Source: Lewinella sp050633125
GTDB taxonomy: Bacteria; Bacteroidota; Bacteroidia; Chitinophagales; Saprospiraceae
Reading direction: 5' to 3'
Assembly (NCBI RefSeq): GCF_050633125.1
Contig: NZ_JBOEFX010000016.1
Location: 35,801-99,800, forward strand
Length of the DNA: 64,000 nt
Shown here: in pieces, positions 51,597-58,858 of the stretch
Layout: every line of letters starts with the position of its first letter
Position numbering within the stretch: position 1 is the stretch's first letter
The notes under the pieces: generated by a model
Database searches by the model: none
What the model was told of the DNA's origin: nothing
Seen by the model: only the letters and a program-made list of their open reading frames with translations
Program-made: the position numbers and the translations under genes

Positions 51597-52583
51597 TCAA
51601 ATCTGCTTTACGCCCCTCACTGCAGGTTTGGGAACATTATTGCGCAAGAGGTTCTGTAAAGCCGTATTTATCTTTTCAGACGCTGGATTCAACTGCGTAT
51701 TTACCTTACTGATAGCCGTATTGTAGGCAGTAACATCTTCTTGGGTCAACTGATCTCCTTTGGTTTTCACTCTCACCAAAGCGGGGTAATCTTCCCTCGC
51801 CAACACCTGCAATACTTCAAGCTGTTCTACAGCAGCATCACGGTAAGCGGTATCTCCATTATATGCGCCAATCTTTTTCAACTCAGCAATTTCTTCCGTC
51901 GCTGCTTTCAACAACTGTTGGCGTAGTTGATCAATATTATCCGGGCTGTCTTTTTCCATCTCCAGTAAAAACTGAGCATTTAGCTTACCTACCCGAAAAC
52001 TCCGAAGAAAAATATTCCGTTGGTATTCATTTAAGGCATTCAACTGCTGCGCTTCGGTCACAGAACCAGGTTCCATTTGCAGTAAAATATTATTGGCTTG
52101 GGCAAACTGCTGCTGTGCCTCTAGTAGCTTAGCGCTGGCACCCGCCATTTTTCGCTCGGCTGCCGTCTGAGCCACTAGGTACTTTTCCATTTGCAAAAAA
52201 CCATCCTGAGCGTTTAGTTTAAGTGCTTCTACTTCCTGGAATCCTACCTCAAACAACTCTTCATAAGTCTTCAGGACCTCGACCATGGTTGATTTCAATC
52301 CCGCATCGGATTCAAAATCAGGCAATTGCTCCATTTTCTCCTGTGACTGCAGAACCTGTTCCAGTAGTGCTAATCGTTTTTGAGCAATCACTTGTAGATC
52401 ATCACTGTGTACTGCGTATTGCAGGTATTCCATATTTTTTTGAGCCAGGCCGCTATGTTCCTGATTGAAAAAATCGAAATAAACAGCAGGATTATCAATC
52501 TTCTCTTGAGCGTTTGCACTAAAACTCCCTAGCCCGAATAGGCAAAGCATAAAAATTCGAAACATACACGAGTATTTTAACAT
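51597..52583 (-). CDS. Exported helical protein, 328 aa
   Basis: Not assigned. A signal peptide is visible in either start (52583 or the ATG at 52565, MFRIFMLCLFGLGSFSANAQ), with cleavage after 'SANA'. The mature part is almost all helix, with charged coiled-coil stretches such as 'KRLALLEQVLQSQEKMEQL', 'SAKLLEAQQQFAQANNILL' and 'LRQQLLKAATEEIAELKKI'. It might be related to the exported LIC11966-type surface proteins, but I cannot confirm that. It would be periplasmic or surface-attached. It is a single gene. Confidence 0.65.
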   Translation of the reverse strand: MLKYSCMFRIFMLCLFGLGSFSANAQEKIDNPAVYFDFFNQEHSGLAQKNMEYLQYAVHSDDLQVIAQKRLALLEQVLQSQEKMEQLPDFESDAGLKSTMVEVLKTYEELFEVGFQEVEALKLNAQDGFLQMEKYLVAQTAAERKMAGASAKLLEAQQQFAQANNILLQMEPGSVTEAQQLNALNEYQRNIFLRSFRVGKLNAQFLLEMEKDSPDNIDQLRQQLLKAATEEIAELKKIGAYNGDTAYRDAAVEQLEVLQVLAREDYPALVRVKTKGDQLTQEDVTAYNTAISKVNTQLNPASEKINTALQNLLRNNVPKPAVRGVKQI

Positions 52584-52610
52584 GACATTTTTCTGTTTTA
52601 TTAAACGAAT

Positions 52611-53045
52611 TCAGTCCCTTTCAGTTGTGCCCCAGTTTTGATCTTTTCGGTAAACAATACCTTTAAAAAGAGCAACAAGCTCTTCCGCTTCTCTACGGAC
52701 CTCCACTTTATAGTGGCCCAATCGCCTACCCAAGTGTTCTTCCTTAGCTGTAGCAATAAGAACGTCTCCTACTTGTACAGGCGCGAGGTGATTAATGGCC
52801 GTATCAATGGAAACAGCATGTTGTCCTCGGCTGTTCGAAGCAAAAGCAAAAGCACTGTCAGCAAAACTAAAACTAATTCCTCCGTGCCCAATCCCAAAGC
52901 CATTAACCATTTCAGGTCGAACGACCATTCGAATACGGCTAAACCCTGGCGCTATTTCTAATACCTCAATTCCTAACCAATTGCTAAATGCATCTTTAGA
53001 CAACATTTGCCCCACAATTTCTTCGGCTGACATTTTATGTTCCAT
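52611..53045 (-). CDS. PaaI-type hotdog thioesterase
   Basis: The 144-residue protein is a hotdog-fold thioesterase. Key features: 'LGIEVLEIAPGFSRIRM', the active-site stretch 'NGFGIGHGGISFSFADSAFAFA' pattern with the HGG motif, 'AVSIDTAINHLAPVQVGDVL' and 'HYKVEVRREAEELVALFKG'. It should hydrolyse acyl- or phenylacetyl-CoA derivatives. Start: ATG 53045 or 53033 (MSAEEIV); both are plausible. It has no phenylacetate degradation genes near it, so it is probably a housekeeping CoA-ester rescue enzyme. Confidence 0.93.
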   Translation of the reverse strand: MEHKMSAEEIVGQMLSKDAFSNWLGIEVLEIAPGFSRIRMVVRPEMVNGFGIGHGGISFSFADSAFAFASNSRGQHAVSIDTAINHLAPVQVGDVLIATAKEEHLGRRLGHYKVEVRREAEELVALFKGIVYRKDQNWGTTERD

Positions 53046-53257
53046 GGCTGTTTTTACTTTTCCTGTCTTCAGAAAGCTAAAATAGTTTCTTCTCCGTTAA
53101 GAAGTAACTAAATGGTTTTTCAGGTTTTAATGCCTATTTTTAAAGGAAAGTCCTTAAATTAGATGACCCTGGCCTGTTTTTATCTTAACGTACAGGCAGC
53201 GTCGGTGGTGTTTAAGGTATCTCTAACTAAAATGGTGTTTGTTCACCAAGACGTCAA

Positions 53258-53794
53258 ATGACGGAAAAAGAGTTGATTAAAGGTTGCGTACGTGAGGACG
53301 TCCATTGCCAGAAGCAGTTATTTGAGCTGTACGCTGGCAAGATGATGGCCGTGTGCAAGCGCTATTCCCGACATCGACTCGAAGCCGAAGATATGCTTCA
53401 GGAAGCTTTTGTCAAAGTTTTTGACAATCTTGACAAATTTGCTTTTAAAGGTTCTTTCGAAGGTTGGATTCGCCGTATTGTAGTTAATACCGCACTAAAG
53501 CACAATCAACGAAAGTATTTTACAAATGAACAAATCGCCGTTGAGCATTTTCCAGAAACTCCAATTCAACCCGTTGCTTACGCACAATTGGGAGAAGAAG
53601 AACTTCTAAAAATGATCGCCCACTTACCCGAGGGTTATCGGGTAGTATTTAATCTGTATGCTATTGAAGGTTATAGCCACAAAGAAATTGCTGAGATGCT
53701 TGAAATTAAAGAAAGCACCTCTCGATCACAGCTGGTAAAAGCTCGAAAAATGCTACAAAACCAATTGGAAAAATTGCAACGCCTTGCCGTATGA
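53258..53794 (+). CDS. ECF-family RNA polymerase sigma factor
   Basis: The protein has 178 residues. Region 2 is 'YSRHRLEAEDMLQEAFVKVF' with 'SFEGWIRRIVVNTALKHNQR'. Region 4 is 'LPEGYRVVFNLYAIEGYSHK' with 'EIAEMLEIKESTSRSQLVKA', a helix-turn-helix. Between is a short linker. It overlaps the next gene by 4 bases (ATGA), so the two are coupled. Its promoter consensus is not known. The partner next to it likely controls it. Confidence 0.95.
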   Translation: MTEKELIKGCVREDVHCQKQLFELYAGKMMAVCKRYSRHRLEAEDMLQEAFVKVFDNLDKFAFKGSFEGWIRRIVVNTALKHNQRKYFTNEQIAVEHFPETPIQPVAYAQLGEEELLKMIAHLPEGYRVVFNLYAIEGYSHKEIAEMLEIKESTSRSQLVKARKMLQNQLEKLQRLAV

Positions 53795-55176
53795 GTAAGC
53801 GACATCCGCTAGACGAACTATTCAAGAATAACCTTCGGGATGCTTCCGCACCCGTGCCTGACAATATGTGGGAACGCATTGCCAAAGCACGTCAGCAGAA
53901 ACGCCGCCGAATGATGATCATCTGGAGTGCGACAGGTACTACTACACTAGGCTTGTTGGCTATCCTTCTGATGCCACTTTCTGCACCAGAACTTGGCCAT
54001 TTCCCGCTGGAAGACACTACTCTATCTGCTAGCCAAACCTTAGCTAATCAGATTTCTGACCAAGCTTCATCCCCAATTTCCAACAGAGAACATGCCGATG
54101 AACAAGTAAATACATCATTGGTTGTACCGGCAACAACGCCTACAGTCAATCGTGGTCAAAATCAACAACGAACGACTACTCTGGTAGTCCCTAAAGTTGC
54201 TCATGCTCAACAAGTCAACAAGGTAACTCCAGAAAACCAGGCAGCTAATACCTTAGAATTACCTGCTACCAATCAGGAACAGACGGCAGAGATACTAGAA
54301 GAAAGCACCACCGATTTACAGGAAGATAACTCACTTCGTATTGCTGGACCTCACCAACGTCTTCGCAGCCAAGTGGTCGATATTTTGCCCGCTAAAAACT
54401 TAGCTTTCGCACAACAAACAGAACTAAAGCTTTTCACCAATCATGCACCGCGATGTGCTCGTTTTGCCAATCCTTATTTCCGGTTAGATCTTGAAGTATT
54501 GGGTGGACCAGCTTACGCTCAACAAACACTCCAGGCCAAGACCCCCGAAAGTATCAGTCACCTCAACAAACGCAAAGAAAGTGAATCTTCAAGCATTTCC
54601 TATAGTGGTGGTTTCCGTTTAGCCGCAGCGTCTAATGTAGGGCTTAGTATGCGAACCGGCTTCATGTATACAGAGATCAATGATCGCTTTACATTTGAGG
54701 TAGGTAGTAGAATGGATGTCTCTACTATTTTTGGCCCTAATGGAGAAGTCATTGGTGTAGATACTATCTATACCGAAGCTTATAATGAACAGCATCGCAA
54801 TCGTCTGCGCTTCATCGAAGTTCCCCTCCTCATCGGTTATGAAGAACAATGGGGCAAATTTCGGGTAGGTGTAAATGCGGGAGCATACCTTAATCTATAT
54901 TTTGGGGCAAAAGGAGCAATCTATTCTCCTGCAACACAAGAACCAATTCAATTTGGCCAGCAAGGTGACCGGGATGTATTACCTATCTTTGATCGGCGCG
55001 CAACAGCTGCTTGGTATGCAGGGGTAAGTATCGCTTATAATTTACACAGCCGCTATAGTTTAATTGCTGAGCCTTATTTCAAATCCTATCCAAAAGCACT
55101 AAGCAGCTCAGAATATGATTTACAACAAAACTACTGGATGACTGGCCTACAGCTAGGAATGAGAATGCGCCTGTAG
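53791..55176 (+). CDS. Membrane-anchored protein with C-terminal beta-barrel domain, ECF partner
   Basis: The protein has 461 residues. Residues ~1-40 are basic and cytosolic ('PLDELFKNNLRDASAPVPDN'), and one transmembrane helix lies at ~42-64 ('MMIIWSATGTTTLGLLAILL'). A long Gln/Thr/Glu-rich linker (~70-215) follows. Residues ~225-461 resemble a PorT-type barrel: 'AKTPESISHLNKRKES', 'GGFRLAAASNVGLSMRTGFM', 'YEEQWGKFRVGVNAGAYLN' and the closing strand 'YWMTGLQLGMRMRL'. The N-terminus may bind the sigma factor and the barrel may sense the outer membrane. That would span the envelope; it is inference. The 4-base overlap with the sigma gene supports a functional pair. Confidence 0.75.
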   Translation: MSKRHPLDELFKNNLRDASAPVPDNMWERIAKARQQKRRRMMIIWSATGTTTLGLLAILLMPLSAPELGHFPLEDTTLSASQTLANQISDQASSPISNREHADEQVNTSLVVPATTPTVNRGQNQQRTTTLVVPKVAHAQQVNKVTPENQAANTLELPATNQEQTAEILEESTTDLQEDNSLRIAGPHQRLRSQVVDILPAKNLAFAQQTELKLFTNHAPRCARFANPYFRLDLEVLGGPAYAQQTLQAKTPESISHLNKRKESESSSISYSGGFRLAAASNVGLSMRTGFMYTEINDRFTFEVGSRMDVSTIFGPNGEVIGVDTIYTEAYNEQHRNRLRFIEVPLLIGYEEQWGKFRVGVNAGAYLNLYFGAKGAIYSPATQEPIQFGQQGDRDVLPIFDRRATAAWYAGVSIAYNLHSRYSLIAEPYFKSYPKALSSSEYDLQQNYWMTGLQLGMRMRL

Positions 55177-55301
55177 GTTTACTTAAATTACGTTACAACT
55201 AGGTCTAGTTACTATTTTTATGTTAAAGTGGCATCAATTCCGCCACCTTACACTTGCTATCCTGTATTCTTAGTAATTTACGCAGCACAATCCAATCCGG
55301 T

Positions 55302-57554
55302 ATGAAAATCAACCTTAGTCTTTTCTGGCTAGTACTACTTTTGCTAAGTAGTACTCCGATGTTCCTTATTGCTCAACCTACTATTCAGGATTGCCTAGGG
55401 GCAGTACCAGTATGCCAGGATCTTTATTCAGAAAGCCAGTCTCCTTCTGGAGATGGTAATATCGGCAATGAAATTATTAATGGTGAGACCTGTACCGCTG
55501 GAGAGTTAAATTCCATCTGGTACGTTTTTACCGCCAATGAGGATGGAATGCTGGGTTTTTTAATTACGCCTAATAATTTCAATGATGATTACGACTGGGC
55601 ACTTTTTGATCTTACCAACGGCGATTGTGATGACCTCACAGCGGCTAACCTCGTAAGCTGTAATGCTGCTGGTGGTACGGGCTGCCATGGCCCAACCGGT
55701 TGTGCAGCTAGTGGTATAGGTAATTGGGTTCCTGGGGGGTGTGGGGGTACTGGTCCCATCAATGCACTGGTGCCTATGAGTGCAGGTAACACCTATGTTC
55801 TCATGGTCAGTAATTGGACTGGCTCTAATGATGGTTATAGCCTTGATTTTAGTGAAAGCACAGGTTTAGGTGTATTTGATCAAACGCCTCCGCTAGTCGA
55901 AGACATTACCCAACTGCCCGAAAGCTGTGGAGACGCTACCATTAATATCTCTTTCAATGAATTTTTACTCTGCAACAGTATCAATGACGATGCTTTCCAA
56001 TTAGACGGCCCAGGAGGTCCCTATACGCTTGATGCCAGTTCTCCAGACTGTACCTCGGGTAGTAACCAAGCCAAATCTTTTAGCCTGGCTATTTCTCCAC
56101 CCATACAGTCTATGGGTAATTACACGCTCACCATCGATCCGACTGGCCCTGGGGATTTACTCGACCTTTGTGACAATCAGGCAGAACCTTTTACTTTCAA
56201 CTTTACCGTTGATGTACCCTTACCGGTAATAATTGACATAGGCCAAGACACCAGCCTAGTCTGCGCTGGCGACGAGCTCGTACTAGATGCCTCTTCCGGC
56301 GGCAATACCTTTCTTTGGGAAGATGGCTCCACCGACCCCACGCTCACGGTTACCAACGAAGGAGTCTATAGCGTGACTGTCACCGACGATTGCGGTTTTG
56401 GAGAAGATGCCATTGAGGTTTTTGTACAGCAGTTCCCTCCTACCGTTAATTTTGGTGATGATCAGATTATTTGCCCCGGAACGTCTCCATTGTTGGATGC
56501 AGATAATGGTATAGCTTTTTATAACTGGCAAGACGGTAGCAGTGCTACTAATTACACGGTCACAACAACTGGAGATTATGCTGTTACTGTTGAAAATGGA
56601 TGTGGCGTTGTGGAAGAAGCAATTAACATCACCTATGTACCGCCACTCAATCTAAACCTAGCAAATGAGTATGTACTCTGCCTCGGCGATACCCTCACGA
56701 TTGATGTAGAGCGCCCATTTGCTACCTATCAATGGTCAGATGGGAGTACACTTTCTCAGCGAGATATTACTACAGACAATAATTTTTCGCTCACGGTGAC
56801 AACCATTTGTGAAGTCTACGAAGCGGATTTTGCGGCCATTTTTCTTGTCGACCCAATGCTTGATCTGGGAGAGGATTTAACACTATGCCCCAATGACAGC
56901 CTCATCCTTGACCCTGGCATTCCTGGTGCTACTTATTTATGGCAGGATGGAAGTACACAGGATCGTTTTGTTGTTACAACTCCCAACACCTACGGAGTAA
57001 CCATTTCCACCGCCTGCAATGACCTCATAGACTCGGTTGTTATCGACTACCTACTCCCCATTACCACAGAACTAGGGAGAGATACCTTCCTCTGTCCTGA
57101 GGATCCTTTCTTATTAGACGCTAGCACCGAAGTCCTCGCTGATTACCAATGGGAAAATGGCGCAAAAGAAGCACGTCGACTGATTTTTGGGCCCGGAGAT
57201 TACAGCATCACTGTCAGCTCTATTTGTGAAACCGTTATCGACACCATACAGATTGCCGAATGCGAGATATGCACCGTTTATATGCCCAATGTATTTAGCC
57301 CGAATAATGATGGTGTCAATGACCGGCTGTTCCCTCAGAGTCACTGTTCTTTAGAAGCTTATGAAATGCAGGTATTTGACCGTTGGGGAAGCCAGGTTTA
57401 CCAATCCTCCAACCCCAACGATGGTTGGAACGGTAAAATAAGAGGAGACCTAGCACGGCAAGGCACCTACGTTTGGATGATTCAATATACTGTCAGTGAA
57501 AATGGGATAACAAGGAGCACAAGCCAACGTGGGGATGTTGTTCTACTTCGTTAA
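55302..57554 (+). CDS. T9SS type B cargo protein with repeated Ig-like modules
   Basis: Start taken at ATG 55302 (750 residues); the longer frame from 55254 has no signal-like part before it. A signal peptide ends in 'MFLIAQ'. Residues ~20-185 are a pre-peptidase C-terminal-like module ('GNEIINGETCTAGELNS', 'NSIWYVFTANEDG'). Five modules of ~60 residues follow with the pattern LG-D-x-x-L-C ... LD ... Y-x-W-x-DGS ... Y-x-V-x-V. The end is a gliding-motility-type C-terminal domain: 'YMPNVFSPNNDGVNDRL', 'MQVFDRWGSQVYQS', 'GWNGKIRGDLARQGTYVWM'. It is secreted by T9SS and probably surface-bound; adhesion is a guess. Confidence 0.9.
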   Translation: MKINLSLFWLVLLLLSSTPMFLIAQPTIQDCLGAVPVCQDLYSESQSPSGDGNIGNEIINGETCTAGELNSIWYVFTANEDGMLGFLITPNNFNDDYDWALFDLTNGDCDDLTAANLVSCNAAGGTGCHGPTGCAASGIGNWVPGGCGGTGPINALVPMSAGNTYVLMVSNWTGSNDGYSLDFSESTGLGVFDQTPPLVEDITQLPESCGDATINISFNEFLLCNSINDDAFQLDGPGGPYTLDASSPDCTSGSNQAKSFSLAISPPIQSMGNYTLTIDPTGPGDLLDLCDNQAEPFTFNFTVDVPLPVIIDIGQDTSLVCAGDELVLDASSGGNTFLWEDGSTDPTLTVTNEGVYSVTVTDDCGFGEDAIEVFVQQFPPTVNFGDDQIICPGTSPLLDADNGIAFYNWQDGSSATNYTVTTTGDYAVTVENGCGVVEEAINITYVPPLNLNLANEYVLCLGDTLTIDVERPFATYQWSDGSTLSQRDITTDNNFSLTVTTICEVYEADFAAIFLVDPMLDLGEDLTLCPNDSLILDPGIPGATYLWQDGSTQDRFVVTTPNTYGVTISTACNDLIDSVVIDYLLPITTELGRDTFLCPEDPFLLDASTEVLADYQWENGAKEARRLIFGPGDYSITVSSICETVIDTIQIAECEICTVYMPNVFSPNNDGVNDRLFPQSHCSLEAYEMQVFDRWGSQVYQSSNPNDGWNGKIRGDLARQGTYVWMIQYTVSENGITRSTSQRGDVVLLR

Positions 57555-57585
57555 ATAGACGCTATTCCTAATTAGCATAAAGTAG

Positions 57586-57621
57586 AAAGGCAGTCGTTTC
57601 CGGAATGGAAGCGCTGCCTTT
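57586..57621 (+). terminator. Intrinsic terminator of the type B cargo gene
   Basis: Arms AAAGGCAG and CTGCCTTT (perfect) with an inner imperfect stem CGTTTCC / GGAAGCG and a GGAAT loop. TGTGTTTT follows. It lies 32 bases after the stop. Confidence 0.8.
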
Positions 57622-57643
57622 GTGTTTTAAATACTGGGCTGAA

Positions 57644-57718
57644 TCAATGTTCTTCTCGTCTTAGAGGTTGAAAATTGAACATCAGCAATACCAGCAAAAG
57701 TATTCCTAAGATGATCAT
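57644..57718 (-). CDS. Possible 24-aa transmembrane microprotein
   Basis: An ATG at 57718 on the minus strand opens a frame of 24 codons ending at 57644. The peptide starts with MIILGILLLVLLMFNF, a single hydrophobic helix, then a basic-acidic tail (QPLRREEH). It lies beyond the superoxide dismutase terminator. No clear ribosome binding site can be identified. Such short frames arise by chance, so this is a weak candidate. The other bases between 57622 and 57876 show no gene. Confidence 0.2.
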   Translation of the reverse strand: MIILGILLLVLLMFNFQPLRREEH

Positions 57719-57876
57719 GGGGATAAAGATTATGAAGCGCCCCTATTAAGAGTCACTTCGTTTTCAATGGATTATATTTCAGGGGTCAAATACATAACTA
57801 AAATAGCGCATTTTCAGTTCCTTGTCAATGGGGAAATTTTATTTAACTAGACAATAACAAGCCTTTAAACAACGAA

Positions 57877-57906
57877 CCCCGAAGCTTTCTGAGAAAGGCT
57901 TCGGGG
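57877..57906 (-). terminator. Intrinsic terminator of the superoxide dismutase gene
   Basis: A 9-bp perfect stem, CCCCGAAGC / GCTTCGGGG, with a 12-base loop. On the minus strand it is followed by TTCGTTGTTTAAA. It lies 26 bases after the stop. Confidence 0.85.
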
Positions 57907-57931
57907 CTTGCTATCAATTAATCAACGTTGC

Positions 57932-58564
57932 TTACAAATCGGAAGCACCTTTGTTAGCAGCATTGAAACGCTCTGTTACCTCCTGCCAATTGATGACATT
58001 AAAGAAAGCGTTTACGTAGTCCGGACGACGATTCTGGTAGTTGAGATAGTAGGCATGTTCCCAAACATCCAAGCCCAGGATTGGCGTACCCTGATTTTCA
58101 ACAACATCCATCAAGGGGTTATCCTGATTAGGAGTAGAGGTGATAAACAAGTGATCTGAACCACTCACACACAACCATGCCCAACCAGAACCAAAGCGAG
58201 TGCCAGCTGCTGCCGAAAATTCTTCTTTGAATTTAGCAAAACTGCCAAAATCACGTACAATAGCTTTGTGAATATTCGTACGCTCACTGGGTTCGCCGCC
58301 GCCATCGGGTGACATCACCTCCCAGAAAAGCTTGTGATTATAATAACCGCCACCATTATTGCGCACAGCCATACTGTGTTCAGAAATGTGCATTAAGATA
58401 TCTTCGATCTTCATGCCATCCAAGTCTGTACCTTCAATAGCTGCATTGAGCTTGCTGGTATAACCCGCATGGTGTTTAGAGTAGTGAATTTCCATCGTAC
58501 GCGCATCAACATGTGGTTCTAATGCATCGTAAGCGTAGGATAAATCTGGAAGTTGAAAGGCCAT
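57932..58564 (-). CDS. Fe/Mn superoxide dismutase
   Basis: The protein has 210 residues and turns superoxide into H2O2 and O2. The metal ligands are H27 in 'MEIHYSKHHAGY', H77 in 'GYYNHKLFWEVM', and the Asp and His of 'GLDVWEHAYYLNY'. The 'DVWEHAYY' motif is the family signature. 'GGGYYNHKLFWEVMSP' is closer to Mn-type or cambialistic forms, but sequence alone does not decide the metal. There is no signal peptide, so it is cytosolic. A strong terminator follows. Confidence 0.97.
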   Translation of the reverse strand: MAFQLPDLSYAYDALEPHVDARTMEIHYSKHHAGYTSKLNAAIEGTDLDGMKIEDILMHISEHSMAVRNNGGGYYNHKLFWEVMSPDGGGEPSERTNIHKAIVRDFGSFAKFKEEFSAAAGTRFGSGWAWLCVSGSDHLFITSTPNQDNPLMDVVENQGTPILGLDVWEHAYYLNYQNRRPDYVNAFFNVINWQEVTERFNAANKGASDL

Positions 58565-58858
58565 AGTGTACCTTATAGTTTTGGTGGATAAAATTAGTTT
58601 CTTCTTTTCAAACAGTCATCTTAAGGTAATTGTTTAGTAGAACCTACGGCTAATGGCACCCTCTGGCCTGTTCCCCGTTTTTCTATAAACTAATTCATAA
58701 GACTAATCGTTTCTCCAGTAAAGATACTTCGCTTTTAGCATTCCTCCTTACTATTTGCAAGCTATAAGACGGCAACTATGTATAGAATTGCTTAAATTGC
58801 TAAGTAACATACTAAGCTCCAAAACAGTTTTGTCCTCATCCAAGCAATACCGCGACCT

